A stretch of 64,000 bases of DNA from Ehretia macrophylla (taxonomy: Eukaryota > Streptophyta > Magnoliopsida > Boraginales > Ehretiaceae): assembly GCA_037974665.1 (NCBI GenBank), contig CM075770.1:7700501-7764500 (forward strand), in the 5' to 3' direction. The notes beneath the pieces are model-generated. The model searched no databases, was not told where the DNA came from, and worked only from the letters and a program-made list of their open reading frames with translations. The first letter of the stretch is position 1, and the number at the start of each line of letters is the position of its first letter. The position numbers and the translations under genes are program-made. Shown here piece after piece: positions 23,014 to 37,216 of this stretch.

Positions 23014-26000
23014 TATACACTCAATGGCGGTTCTAGGTGGGGTTTGGGGGGAGCCCGGGCCCCCCCAATTTTGTATTTTTTAAAAAAATTTAGTTATATT
23101 TTTTAAAAAAATATTTATAGGCCCCCCATTTTTTTTTTTTTTTAGCTTTACTATTATATATAACGACAAATAAAAATGATTTCAACCCCCCTCATATTGA
23201 AATCCTGGGTCCGCCCCTATATACCCTCAAAACCTCTGTACTAGTGTCATTTCACTAGGAAAATCCAACAGGTAGTTAATATTTATTTTCTTACGGTACC
23301 CCAAACCATTGATTACGTCTAACAATTTATTAATGGCGTCTTTATTTAAGGGTTCATCAAAAGTCTCAAAGGGCATGTTTTCAATGAATATTATATTACA
23401 ATGGGGGAAATTATATATTTACTATTAAGAAAAAAACTAAAAATATCTTTATAAATTAATAATTGTTAATTTATAGATAAATGAATATCTCCTAAACTAA
23501 TAAAATTTAGGTGGTCCCAATATTAATAATTTAAAGAGGTTATAAACGTGATTATGTACTAGGGGATCCAAATTCATCTTGGACTACGTATAATCTTATA
23601 TGTGGGAAATGCATTTGTTGATAATATTATTATGTGATAAGTGAGATATAACAATTGTAAATTGTAAATACAGTAATGATAAAATTATATAAATAGCTTA
23701 CAACCCGTGAATTTTACTTATAACGTTATGATGTTATAAGATAATTGTTACTTATATATGTGAGCTATTTTTTTATTCCATCAAATCCAAATTTAAATGT
23801 TCAAGATTATTGGCCTTTTGGATTTCAATATCTCAAATAATAAAGTCTTTTAAGAAAATCTTAAACAACGGGAAAAAGGTAATTTTAATGTTTGAACTTG
23901 ATCTAATATAGGGTTTAGGGTATAAATTTCAAAATCTTTAATAAAATGGCTCAAACTTATAAAAAAAAGTATTTTTAACATCGTTAACTTACGGTGTAAC
24001 TGTTTATGATTTTTTATTTTCTCTTTCAACTCTTATATGACATTTTATTTATTTTTCAACCCCTGCTTGACATTTTTTCCCCCCTCAAACACTGTACAAA
24101 AGAATAATTAATTACCATACCTCTGTCCCGTAAACCGTAATATTTTGTTACGTTCTACATAATAAATTTCAGTCATTTTTAAACACAAAAAATGGAAAAG
24201 TACAACGCGGACACACGGATATACATAGACATAGATTTTAAGGTAATAAACCTGAACTTCATATATATTGCCAACACCTTAGCTTCTTATATTCTCTCAC
24301 CTTTGAACTAGTAGGAGGAGCAACCTTTTATGGTGTGTGATTTGCTCTTTATATGAAGCTTTTCTAACGTTGTATTTGTTAATATGCACATCATAAATTA
24401 TTTGAAAAACGTGCTTGTATAGTTACAAAATAATAGGGTCTGACTTCAAACATAGTCGATTTGAAATTTTGAATTGTAGGCTTATTCTTTATTGCACTTC
24501 AATCTAGAAGAAGACATACTAGGAATTAGTGCATTATCTTGCCCTTAAAATGCATAGCAATCGACATTTATTTGATTACATAAGGTAATGAAATGGAGAG
24601 AGTAAAGGGTTTTCATTTCTTATTGGATATAATAATGATCAAATAGAGAAACATAACGAGACCCAATTCAATAAATAAAAAAAAGAAGAAAAAAATTGTG
24701 GGATTATTTGACACATTTACTCTTGGATCTCTTTTGTTTTTTCTTCCAAACTAACATATGATACTTTGGAATTATCTCTTTTTTCCTTTTCTTTTATTTT
24801 CATTAGAATAAAGCTTTTTTATTTCTTGGTTATGCATTCTCTTTTTTAAGAAGATCTCGGTTATATGAAATTAAAAAAAGAAGATGATTCTTGACAGAAA
24901 TTAGTGGTGTTATCAAATCCATATCATCCCCTCCAACTAAAAAAAAAAAAAGCTTGATTTTTTTTTTTTTTTTTATTGTCAAAGAAAAAAACTTGATTTG
25001 ATTCATTTGGTTTGGTTATGCATTCTTTTTTGCCTTCGAAGTCGAGTGATAATAGTTTATACTTATAGCCGATTCTTCTGACTCGTGAAATTGACAAATG
25101 GAGTTGATTATTTGGTTCAACTATAGAGGACGTCAACATCTAACATCATATGTATAACATATGTATGAAGCTATCTCAATCAATGTTACTCAAAAACTTG
25201 TAATTTTGGTATTAAAATATATATTTATTTTACGTTAAAAAAATTATAAATTATAAATTACTTTATAAAATTTTGAACCATTTCACTTAATAATTAATTT
25301 TAGGATAGAATTTCATAATTATTAATATGGTATCAAAGTTAGCTAGACCTTTAATCTAGTCTTGTTCATCTTTCGCATGTATTATATTTCACGCGTGTTA
25401 ATTTGTTTTTATTTTATTTTTTTGTGTCATCGTCCACGCGTGTTAAATCTTTCAAGTGTATCAATGTTTATCTTCCACGTGTGACATATTTTAAATAAGG
25501 TTAGACGTGAAAAAAAGTGTTAGAATATGCACTTTTTCTTAATTGAAAAATTATAAATTTTTAAATCACCTTATAAGAGTTTAAACTATTTTATTTAATA
25601 CCAATTAATTTTAAAATCAAATATCTTAAATCTTAATTACTACGTAATTTTTAGACTTAGTGGGATAAGATAGACCGAGGCTATATAGGTCAGGCAGAAA
25701 CATGAGTATTATCTTTGGTCTATGTTCTTCCGATAACTCGAGATGGAAAATATGTTTATTCAATTTTGTTTGTCAATTCCAATTGATGTTATAGCTGTCA
25801 AGCAATAATTATGGGTACCTGGAATCATATTCAGCTCTAAACGTTTTCAACTTTATTTTTGTGAAAATATAAAAAATGGGGGTGGTCTTAATCGTGAATA
25901 AAACGAGAGAAATCGTTAGAGATAATTTAGTCATTTAAGAGATAAAAAATATAAAAAAATAAAAGCCATACATCATAAGAAAGGTAAAACAAAAGACCTA

Positions 26001-27611
26001 AAAAGTGTTTAATAGAGACATTCAAAACAAGATTATGAGTATATATAGTTAAGAGAAAAGATAATTCTCTTTTGAGAATCAATATCATTAAATTTATCTA
26101 ATTAATCTCACTTAATGAGATAAAGCGTAAAAACCTTTTTATTAGTGGCTTACTCTAAATTAAAATTTGAAGCCCTAGAGATCCTCAGTGGCCTTCAACT
26201 TTACCAAAAGGACACCATGCAACGGTGACAAACACTATAATATTCACATAGCCCATAGACCAGGAGTGAGATTAACTTAATCTATTTATAATTAAGATAA
26301 CTTTATCTTTATATATATATAAAAAAGTTCAAATTTAAGTAGACACATATCAAGGCCGTCACGTGAATTTAACGGCCGTTAACGCCGTTCTGTTGTCACG
26401 GCAGGGGGTGTAGCTTCGGTCCCCACCGCACGCGAGCCGGCAAGCAGTGTGTGAGATGAACGGCAGGGGATGGGCACACGTGAGCGGCTGGATTCTTATA
26501 TCACACAACCTCTCAGCTCACGTGCGTTATGTACGCCCCTCACATATTTTTGGTTCATTTTATCTTTCCGTAATTAATATTTGCTCAACCCAACTCTTAT
26601 TATTTTGGGTCACGTCACGTCATTATTAGTCAACAAACATACGCAAAAAATTAGTACTCCTACTCTCATCACATGTCTATCTTGACCGAGTTATACCTAG
26701 ATATGACACTAAAATTTAATAGTCTCGGGACATGACTCAGTAATAATAGATTGAAAGGAGATCGTAGGTTCATTATTTTTTATTATTTAATAGTTTTATT
26801 TTTAATTTATTTAATACATATGTAGAGATATATTATTGTATTTTGAAATTTATTAGTTGGTGATTGAATTTTATTAGTTAGGTTTTTGACCCACGTCATC
26901 CAAAAAACATAATAAAATTTTGTAAGAAATTATGCTCCTGTCTCAAATATTGTTTGACCTTCAACTGACTTGAAACATATAATAAGACACATTTATATCA
27001 TGAAACTTGTAATTTTTAGTTGAATCCAATAAAATATTATCTAAAGTGAATTCCTTATCCTCATTGTAAAATATTTTACCAACATAAAGATAACAAAATT
27101 AATTTGGCAAAATATGGTACGTTTAACTATTCATTTAAGAACTCTTACCATGTAGCTTTTTTTAAGAAAAATTTAAGCATAATACTTTAGAGTTGCAAAA
27201 AAAAAAAAACATTTTATCTTAGGAGTGCATTGATCCACGAATACGTAAAAAATACCACAGATAGAAATCTCAATATCAATAGTTTGTTCCTGAAAAAAAT
27301 ATCCGTAGTTTGTGATTATGAATTTTCTTATAATATTATAAATAAAAACTGACAGTTATAAATTATTAATAAAGTGTAAAAAAAATAAATATAAATAATT
27401 AAAAATTATTGATTCGTACTCATAACGTCATAATACCTCCTTTAGAACAACTTCGATTTTTACAATGAAAGAAATCGGATCGCGTATAATGGAGTGTGAC
27501 CCACAACATCACAACATGAGTTGGCCACGTGAGTTGGGAGACGGACGATGTGGTAGGCAGACATTTTTAAGCACGTGACTCTCCCGTATTCCATGGACTA
27601 TCCGCCACGTG
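21921..27611. promoter_or_regulatory. cluster of eleven CACGTG G-box motifs
   Basis: CACGTG occurs at 21921, 22151, 22344, 22397, 25476, 26360, 26477, 26519, 27526, 27572 and 27606. Several have ABRE-like flanks (CCACGTGTC, CACGTGAC). In DNA this A/T-rich a hexamer of this make-up is expected about once per 12 kb, so the density is well above chance. G-boxes bind bHLH, bZIP and PIF-type factors. No gene starts beside them, so function is unproven; they may be promoter remnants carried by repeats. Confidence 0.5.
23022..23219. mobile_element. hAT-like MITE
   Basis: Element of about 198 bp. The left end reads CAATGGCGGTTCTAGG and the right end GGGTCCGCCCCTA, an imperfect inverted repeat of the GGGGCGG type. 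Flanks TATACACT and TATACCCT form an 8-bp duplication with one mismatch, as expected for hAT insertion. The interior has G/C-rich runs and poly-T. Confidence 0.68.
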
Positions 27612-28326
27612 TCCACTCATTTCTTAATTTTTAACAATCAAGAGCTATAAATAAAATAGAATATTACTACTCTTTCATGGTTTGGAGTGAATAAAAAGTA
27701 ACGAGGCATATTATTATCCGAATAAAAACCATTGTTAACTGATCCCTAAATTGGTACCTTAAAGAAGAGAATGTCCATGTTACAGGGAAGTTTCTTGGGA
27801 TTAGTTATTAATTGATCTCCGTTTAATATAGTATTTATCGTACTAAACCAAATGATTGAAGTCTTTGCTCTATTTTCTCCTTCATTCAAGAAAAACAGGT
27901 AATAAATGACAAGTTCTATTACTATTATAAAATTAGGTTACTTTACTTATTATTAATTAATTTTTTAATATGGAAGTTCATGTCTTTTATCATAAATGCT
28001 AACTTCTAATATTACCATATAAAATTATAAATTACTTTACATATTATCAATTAATTTAAAATAGAACCTCATAATTTTTATTGTAATTAAGAGGATTAGA
28101 TAATAGTCCCAATTGAATTTGTTAGACTTACAAGTTTTATGGGTGGCTCGCAAATGTTGAATTAGTTGAATTTCCCAAAAGAGGAGCTAGGACATTTTCA
28201 TGGATATTTAGGCTTTTGAGATCACTTTTTTCATGCTTTGTCTAGTTGGTTTCCTTCTCAAAGCACCACTATCCCACCAAAAAGATGTTCTTTAAGAAGG
28301 TAAAAGAAAGTAAAAATAATAGGCAC
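23228..28326. other. intergenic DNA without recognised genes
   Basis: AT-rich spacer containing the second half of the G-box cluster. All open frames are short and lack splice borders. A patch at 26340-26620 is much richer in G/C than its surroundings and holds three G-boxes and repeated CACGTCA. Confidence 0.45.
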
Positions 28327-28329
28327 TTA

Positions 28330-28774
28330 GGCTCCGTTTGTTTGCCGTAAAATAATTTACTTGTATAAAATATTTTCCGTGGAAAGTGTTTTTCTGAAAA
28401 ATAAAATATTTTACATGGCTTTGTTTGTTTGCTGTAAAATAACTTATTGATGTAAAATATTTTATTGGAAAATAGAATACTGAAAAATATTTTCTGATAT
28501 TTGGATGTACCGTAAGTTCGATAAAATATTTTCTTATTCCAAATGACATGAAAATATTTTACATAATTTTGTATTAGCCGCAATTGTTGACCGGAAAATA
28601 TTTTACGGTTGACCAATTTTCCAGTGTTACCAAACACCGTAAAATTAAGAAAAAGCAACCGCAATTTTTGACTGGAAAACATTTTACGGTTGACCAATTT
28701 TCTAGTGTTACCAAACATCGTAAAATCCAAAAAATGTTTTCCGGTAAAATATTTTACAGCAAACAAACGGAGCC
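28330..28774. mobile_element. Tourist/Harbinger-like MITE, 445 bp
   Basis: Terminal inverted repeat GGCTCCGTTTGTTTGC...GCAAACAAACGGAGCC, flanked by TTA on both sides (28327-28329 and 28775-28777), the 3-bp duplication of PIF/Harbinger elements. Inside each end the terminal block is duplicated: 'tgtttgctgtaaaataactt' follows 100 bases after the left end, and on the right a unit of about 80 bases (with 'ttttacggttgaccaatttt' and 'gttaccaaacaccgtaaaat') occurs twice. Long open frames across it (for example 28269-28922 on the minus strand) are only products of the repeat. Confidence 0.9.
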
Positions 28775-28777
28775 TTA

Positions 28778-31135
28778 ATAGTATATGTTGTGTATTATTA
28801 TTATTATTTTTCACTCTCACATTCTTCTTCCTCTCTAATCTTGGCCTGCGAGGTTGATGAAGTTGTGAATGGACTTTATTGGAGTCGAGAGCTTGGACGA
28901 AATTAGGAATTCTTCTTAACATAGATTAGAATATATAAATTTTTAATTTTATAGATATATATATTTTTTTAGTAGAAGTTCATTAATCTTTTAACTAACA
29001 ATATATAGATTTTTTTTTTGTTGGAAAAATGTAGAGAATCTTTTAATTTTTTTGGTTTCAACGTGGATTTTCATATGGTGTTGTTGCATATAATCTTATT
29101 GCAAATTTTCTACTGCAACGATTTTTTACAAATAATGAGCAACATTTTAAAACTGTTGCCAAAAAGTAATTTCATAAACAATTATTAGAAAAGAGTGATT
29201 AAAAAAAATTTAACCATTGTAAAAAGTTTTAATTTATACAATTGTTAAAAATCGTTGTAACAAGACACCTATTGCAGTTATTTTTATTTTTTTTACAATT
29301 GAAATGTTACAAAAAATCTAAAACGCTATAGTGTTTTTTCACCAATCTTAATTTTTAAAACTACTTAACTTCTGCTGATAAAATATCCTAGATACTCCCG
29401 AGTAGGAAGGGGGGAAGGGGAGGAGATATAGAGCTCCCAAGGACAATGTAGGAAAGGAGACATTTTTGCCACTCGAATTTGCCCTTTGTCATCCATAAGC
29501 AATCAAACATATCCGACTACTCCCATCAACCAGACGATTGGGCACCATGTTGCGGAACTATTAATTCTATCTTTATTGTATGCTAATAGTTTTATATAAC
29601 TAGACGTCGAAAGAGGTGTGTTCTATTATTTCCTCCTAAAGCATGCCTTAAAATATTAAACATTAATTATTAAAAAGCTAAGGCAAACCTGTGTTCATGA
29701 ACCTTGAGTGTCGTCTTTATGTAATGGAATCTTCACTTTATTTTTCGTTTGTTTCCAAAGATATGCTTAATAATATGATAGTTTAAGCGAGCCTTCCTAA
29801 TATTTTTAAAATTATGAACATTCATTATTGCTAGTTGTATTAGCATTATCTTTATAGGTTGCTTAAACAATTGGTTGGTCAAATCAATGGATAACGGATA
29901 TGATTATGCAATGTTACCGTAATATCTCATGACATGAATGAAAACCTTAGTTGCATAGGCTCTCGGTAGAAATTTCTTACAAACGACTAGTCGCTTAAAA
30001 TAGTCCGTTATTTTCTTTTAAATCTGTAGCACATGTCAAAATTGGTGTAGTACACACGCTTTTTATAAATTAATATGTGTTTTTTACACGTTTAGAAGAT
30101 GTAATATTTAAGAAAAATGAATATAACATGTTACAATACTAAAACACGTTTCTTTTTTTTTTTTTTTAAATTTGGGCAATATAACATGTAAAATTTGGGC
30201 AATATATATTATCAGTGTTTTCGAAAAACGTAACCAAATATTAATTCTATTACATCTCTTATTTATGATCTCCTGTTCATAAAAAACACACACACATACT
30301 TTCTAATTGACTTGTAAGTAGCAGTATTGAATGCTATTTCATTTCCATGATAAAACTGGACAAGCAACATATATTGATCAGTTGCACTTACTTGATGGTT
30401 CCCGCAAGTCAAGATCATCAGCCTTGGTCACCGAATTTCTTTTCAATTGATTTTTATTGTCCGCACGATGATAAGTATATTCTAACTACCCTTGACTTCA
30501 TGTTCATGCATTTGAAGTCTAAGCTATAGATTTCGAATCTGTACGTTTTTTTTGAATGCCGTGAGAATTTAATTTGTAGAGTTTGATTTTTAAATTATTT
30601 GGTAAAACTCAATAACTAATTGATAAACATTCAAGTACATCATTGTGTCCTTACACATGTACAAGGTTAGTAAAGTGCGGAATTTTAGGACAGTGGAGAG
30701 GTTAAACTTACAACCTCATAAAAATAATTTCACCCCACTACTACTAAATCATATCCATGAGAGCTTTCGAATCAGTACGTTAATTATGACAAACCATTAC
30801 CTTATTATATTCAATTATTACTGATTTCACGAAAAAGCTCATGCATTTGAAGTCTAAGCTATAGCTTTCAAACTCGGGATGATAGTGTTGATGAGCCGTT
30901 GTCTTACCATTCAATTCAATTTTTAGGTTTCACACAGTTTGTAGCTCTGGGTATATTTAATATGATTTTAGTTAAAGTGAGTTTCGCATCATAAAAAGTC
31001 TAGATTATAGATACAACGATCCATATCCAATTACTAACTTACAATTTATTAAACTTAATAAACTGGTCCGAAAAGTTTAAACTCATGTTAACTTTCATAA
31101 AAAACTCAAATTATTATAAATTAAAAATAAATCTC
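28778..31135. other. intergenic DNA with small repeat fragments
   Basis: No gene is recognised. About 28920-29060 resembles the interior of the hAT-like MITEs at 18718 and 55024. About 30640-30745 belongs to a dispersed repeat also seen at 45368 and 47020, and 30890-30985 to a second one (see findings). Confidence 0.4.
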
Positions 31136-31138
31136 TTA

Positions 31139-31980
31139 GGCTATTCTTATCATAGTCTCTAAATCATGAGTCTTTATTTTACAATTTAGAGACTTTTAAC
31201 AAAATAGAGACCCTACTAAAAATTATAGTTACTTTTTGGGTCTTTATTTTAGAGACTCTATTAATTTTTTAACATAATCTAATTTTGTGCTACTTTTTCG
31301 TGTATTTTAGTACTTGATTTTTTTTTAATACTTATAAATTCATAATTTTTTTTTACGAATATTTCAACCTAAAAATTAATTAATTCCGACAACGATTATA
31401 TTTTGACAAAGAAAAAAGCAACAATTAAATGAATAAATTACAAAAAATATAAATTTAAATAATATAAAGAAAAAAATATTCAACAAAATAAAAAAATTAA
31501 ATAACATAAAATACGTTTTTTTTTTTTATAGAAAAAACAATAAATGTTTTTTTTAAATATAAATATATATATATAAACAAAACCCTACCCCCCTCCCCAC
31601 TTTCATTTCCCTATCTTCTTCACTCCCACCACCGCCACCCCCTCCCCTCCCCTCCCCTCCCCACCCCACCCCACGACATCACCACCCCCACCCTTTTCCC
31701 CATGGCACCTATGAAAGCATACCTTTTTTTTGACTCTCTCAAAATCTGATTTTTCTATTTTTTTTTTTTTGGTTGCTTTGAACTTGAATGTTACATTGAA
31801 AGTGAACGTTGCCAACATTCACCTTCAACAGCTCTAAAATATGTGGCCCTCTATTTTTTTTTTTTTTAGAACAGATTTGTCATCTCTGACAGATATGTTA
31901 AAGACTCACCTCCTGTTGTAACAGTAAATCTCCAAATTTGCTATTTTTTTTTTTGCAGACTTGCTTCCATTTGTTATCCC
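31139..31980. mobile_element. repeat element, copy 1, with GGCTATTCTTATC end
   Basis: The left end GGCTATTCTTATC is preceded by TTA (31136-31138). The sequence runs through 'gtctctattttagagact'-type repeats, a C-rich tract (31623-31675) and a palindromic 'gaacgttgccaacattcacc' block. The same blocks occur in reverse order and strand at about 39040-40542, so both are copies of one family. The right end of this copy is not clear. Confidence 0.6.
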
Positions 31981-34900
31981 AGTCTTTAAAAAAAATATAT
32001 ATATTAGTTTTTAAATCTTCAAACTATTTGGTGTGCTTGGATTTTTATTTGTCAGAGTCTCTCAAAAATATGTCTTACAAAATTTCACAGTAGACCTAAA
32101 TCTGTCTCCCCACGCTCACAGTGACCTACTCTATAGGGACCTGGCTAGTTATAGACTATAGTTGGTTTTGGTTTGGCCCGTCCAAAGTTGTACTGTTTTT
32201 TGGTGGCCTTTGTTATCGTGACCCAAAAAAAAAAAAGTTGTCCTTTGTTATATTGCACGTGAGATGCAGGGGTCAATTTCATATGCCCCACCTTTTTTGG
32301 CCTGTGCGACCAGACGAGGAGCACTCAATGTGATTGCACTTCGTTTTCGTCTTACCACTTTATTTTATAATATTACGAGAGTTAAGATTATGATTTATTA
32401 ATATCGGTATAAAAAATAATATGTATAGTTTATAAATGTTAAATTCATTTATACCGTTATAATATTATAAAAGAATATTCTCTCTTATTTTGTTATCTTT
32501 TTTATTGTTGTTATACACTTATATCATTAATTAGGTTAATTAATTTCCATTTCTTTTACGGGCAGAAGTTTTTTTGAAAAAAAAAAAAATCAGAACTCAT
32601 ATAAGGAGTGCCAAAAATTAGGACATCCGTAGACAAGATGGCCCACTGGGATTAGTTTCAAAGAAATTAATTTTCTAATTAATTCTAATCGATAGAAATA
32701 CATTAAAAAACACACTTTTTCAAAAATAATTGAGGTGAGCTCAAGCAAATGTAGTTAACTCCGCCTTCGGAGCTGCTCCTAGCTCATAATTAAATTCGCC
32801 ATTGTCACTAAGTATATGTGAATTTTTCATTGTTTCTTAGCATAAGTGACAAAAGGTAACATTTTTTATTGATATTTTGCACCAAAAAAATTGGAAATTA
32901 TCTTCCTCTTAGTGAGTATAAAAATCGAACTGAAATTTTATTACTACGCAAAGGTCTTAATATGTTTGAATGATTTAAAAAATAAAGTTAATAACGTCAC
33001 TCTTGATGTTATAAGCGTTTATGATAGACGTATCCATATTTATCGTGAGATTAATTGTTTTTACGAACTGACTAACTAATTGTGATTTTCGCTAACCATT
33101 TGTTCTTTCTATTGTGAATGATGTCACGAGTTACTTTTTGTTGCTTATAGAGAATTAGCAGGAAGGGGTGAGAAAACAACTTTTGCAACACGATTGTCAT
33201 GTCTTCTTTATAACAAGAAAAAAAAAAAATCTGTATCAGTGGTAAATTTTTCATATTTGTAATAATTCGGAACGACTGCCTTATATTTTGAGCTGCGTTT
33301 TTTAGTTTTATATAAGAAGTTAGTAGAATCATTTAAAATTTTAATCATTAATCATTCGGTTTAACTAATGATCATACGAATGTGATACAATAGTGAACCT
33401 CACATGATGATAAAATTCACATATATAGTAGACGATCGGACAGTCGACCCAAAGAATCACTTTATATCCGAGTAATTATCTTAAATGATTTTGAAGAAAG
33501 AAAGTGACTACTCGAAGAGTGTCTCTGATTCATGTTCCTTAACCTCATCAAACTGCAAATATGGGGCAATGCAGTCAGAGGTAACGACAAGTAAAAACTG
33601 ACAGAAGTGTACTCATGGTGTCTCATGTATCAAGTAAAGTCATTAAATATAGGGCTCTGGAAAAGTGAATAGCATACATGTTTTCTTTTGTCTTTGTTGG
33701 TTTGATATCTTCTTTTGTCCACTAAAATGCGAAATCAATAGTTTTGGATATATTTTTTGGGTCACAGTAGTTTTGGAAATTAATCTCACCCAAAATAGTT
33801 TTATTTTCTGCAGAAGAATAACTTTGAAAAATTATTTATTAAGGAGAAATTATTATGAAGGTCTCCACTGTTTACCTCGAATGTCAGTTTGGCTTTTATT
33901 TATTCTTTTAGTTATATATTCTTCCATTACTAATTCTAATATAGTTCACTTTTGATATAAGAAAATGGAACCATTATGTGAATTTTGTGGTAAAAGAAAA
34001 AAAAATTAAAAGAATTATAAAATAGAGCAAATAAAAAGGAGTGAAAAGAAGATAAATGAAATTTGAGATGAAAGAAAAAGAATAAATAAAATTAAGGGTA
34101 GTGACATTAATGTCATGAAAATGCTTTCATGTGACGCCGACAGGTATATTTCAGTTGAACTCTAATAGAACTCGTTGTGATCAAAAGTTTTGAATTTAAA
34201 TTTATACACTCTTATTACAAATATTACTTTGTCCTTAACTAATTTGGATCATTAGTTGGGTCGGGTTGTTGGACCATGAGATTTGTAGTTTTGGAATGGA
34301 TTCAATGTTACATAGACTAATTTTTCTTCCTTTAAAAAAATTAGAAACTCTTGAGGGAAAGGACTAAAAGGGATAACAAGAATGAAATTGAAAAAACAGG
34401 GATCAAAAAGGCATTTGAAGTTCTTATTTAATGGATTCTATTTCAACCATTAAACATTTTAAGTTCAATAACATTGTCTAATCAATTTCATTTCCAATAA
34501 TAAATTATATTCAATCAAATTCAATATTCATATGGATTAAAAATATTTGTTCTTTTCATTTTTCTCTTCTCCCTTTTCTTCTCGTGGCTTTATTAATTTT
34601 TAGAAATGCAAAACTACTTTATAAGTCAAAATAAACTAAGTTTTATCTTTCTTAGTAAGATCCATTATAAATTTGACAACATCATTTGAATTTGGAAAAA
34701 GACTATAAAAGTGTGGGGCCCACTAAGGTTTTAAAGTCTACTCCTTTAATTTGTTAATAATTCCTATAATAATTTCATAAATATTGGACACTAGCATAAA
34801 GTCATCCGGGCATGTAAGAAACCGCCGGGGGACATAGCAGCAACATAGAGTTCATATTTTTTGTGGAAGTTTTCCACTTGGGCGGATAAATTAACGGCCC

Positions 34901-35561
34901 GGACAACTTGTAGCTAAAAAATTCATTCTTGAAGATTTTCACCCTAGGCAATATATAGCCACCCGGGTGGGATTTAGGCAGTAATGACGCCAAATCTAAC
35001 GCAAAATCTATGAAAATTCATATCTCCTTGATTATTTGGTTTCCAATTGTAATTCTTAGTGCATAAGTTAGGTAGATTTTTCGTCTAATTACCTTTTATA
35101 TTTATTCTTATAGTTAAGAGCTCGTAAACTATAAATACATGTTTCACATATTAAAAGAAAAATATTCAATCTACTCAGTTAGACTTGGCCGTAGAAAAAA
35201 AAAAGTCACCCTCACATGAATGTAAAGTTCGAACTGTTCGGCTATTCAAAATAAAGAGTGTTCCTAAATTAAAATATGATTTTGGAAGCTTATGACCAAG
35301 GATGTCGTACAATTACAGAGATGGAACTAGCTAGTGCCAGAGTTTTAGGCTTTTCAACATCTAAACAATTGAATTAGACTATGGATAACCAAGCAACCCC
35401 ATCACTACCACCAAATTATTTAAATGATTTCACACGCTGTTAGCAGAACATAATCCAAAACAAGTTCTTGTTGAGGTCACATGACATTGCGTGACATAAT
35501 CTTCTTGCTTCTATGTACTGGTGCAGGTTATAATTATGTGCCTAACGCGGTTCTTATATAT
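31981..35561. other. intergenic DNA without recognised genes
   Basis: AT-rich spacer. A stretch at 34800-34995 is richer in G/C and has a 63-codon open frame on the minus strand with no recognisable family. About 34250-34320 belongs to a dispersed repeat also seen near 46625. Confidence 0.4.
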
Positions 35562-35570
35562 TATTGAAAT

Positions 35571-36316
35571 TGGGAATAGGTCAATTTAGTCTTTAAAATT
35601 TATATTAAAAACTTAATAAGTCTTTATGTTTTATGAAAGTACTATTTTCATCTCTAAAATTTTGTTAAAAAAATTATTTTCGTCCCTATCGTTAATTTTT
35701 ATTTAACGGTCAATAGTTTGACCGGGATAAAAGACTAAAATATCCTTATATTTATCTATTATCAATTAGGTGCAAAAAATAATAATAATAATATTAAATG
35801 TGCACAAAATATATTCCAAAAAATTAACTATTATTGTACAAACTATATTTCAAAATAAAAAATAAAAACAAAATGTAATCTTTATATGCATAAATCAACA
35901 AAAAAAGAATTACAAAAAAAAAAGATTGCATTACAAAAAAAAGACGTCGACAGGGTGTTGGTTTTTTTTTTATAATTCTTTTTTTGTTGATTTATGTATA
36001 TAAAGATTGCATTTTGTTTTTATTTTTTTATTTTAGAATATAGTTTGTGCAATAATAGCTAATTTTTTGGAATATATTTTGTGCACATTTGACATTATTT
36101 TTTTATTTTTCTTTGTCACCTAATCTATAATAGATAAATATAAGGGCATTTTAGTCTTTTATTTCGGTCGAACCATTGACCGTTAAATAAAAGTTAACGG
36201 CAGGGACGAAAATAATTTTTTAACAAAACCTCAATGATGAAAATAATACTTTCACAAAACACAAAGACCTATTTGGTCTTTAGCATAAACCTCATGGACT
36301 AAATTGACCTATTCCC
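35571..36316. mobile_element. Mutator-like long-inverted-repeat element, 746 bp
   Basis: The element starts TGGGAATAGGTCAATTTAGT and ends in the inverse AAATTGACCTATTCCC. The two halves are inverted copies over most of their length (about 350 bases each), meeting near 35945. A perfect 9-bp duplication TATTGAAAT flanks it (35562-35570 and 36317-36325), the size made by Mutator-like transposases. It has no coding capacity. A transcript would fold into a long hairpin. Confidence 0.92.
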
Positions 36317-36325
36317 TATTGAAAT

Positions 36326-37213
36326 CTATATTGTACTTTTAAGCTAGATCATTCAAGTTTGTTTTTTTGTTTGTTCTTTAATGAAGGGAATTACTGGAAA
36401 GTAGGCATTTCCTTGTTTGTACCAGATATATACTTTTTTTTTTCTAAAAAACATGAACTATTCTTATGGTGATCTATAAATATCTTTCAAGAGGCTCTTA
36501 AATGATATATCCAATTCACTGCACACTTGTAATGGAAAAAAAAGCGACATAAGTGAATTGCCTTAAATGCACACAAGAATATTGAAATTTACAACTAATG
36601 ATAAACGAATCTTTAACTTTAAATCAAAAGTACGCTTCCACTTCTATTTACAATTCATGTATTAATTACTACAAAATCATACAAGTTAATTCCATAACAT
36701 AATCTAATGTGTGACACAATGGATCATGGTGACCAAAATATCTTTCTCCAATATGCATTCATGTGTCCAAATTGGAAAGAAAGAGAGAAGAAGAATATTG
36801 GAGAAGTATGGTATACACCCTGTGCATGGAGGAGCCATGTTCTATTAGGTTTATTCTAAGAGAAGAGGTGCAAAAGATATTATCACGCCAAGCTGTTCGG
36901 TTGTAGCTATGCACCTTAATATGAAATGCTTGCCTTGATTGTCGGGGCTTAATTAAACAACTACTTGTGAAGCATGCTTACTTTATTAAGATTAAAGATT
37001 AAAGATTAAAGATTCATTGACAAGATTGGAACCACAAAAAAGAAAATCATTTTGATTAAACTATATACCTAAGTAATTAACAAATAACCGGAAGCATGTA
37101 GTATGGCGTCGAGTACAATACTTTTTTTTTTTTTAACCCCAACTCTGACTTGTTTTCCATCTCATAAAATTCGAATTATAGTCTTCTAATTGTCAAGAAA
37201 AATAACTTAATAC
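36326..37213. other. intergenic DNA without recognised genes
   Basis: Contains a short (AAAGATT)n repeat of about four units near 36985-37012. No gene or element ends seen. Confidence 0.45.
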
Positions 37214-37216
37214 TAA

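Noticed and set aside
28269-28922. 217-codon frame on the minus strand and overlapping frames
   Set aside because: It reads through the 445-bp MITE; its repeated Phe/Lys/Tyr-rich segments mirror the element's terminal and internal repeats. No gene.
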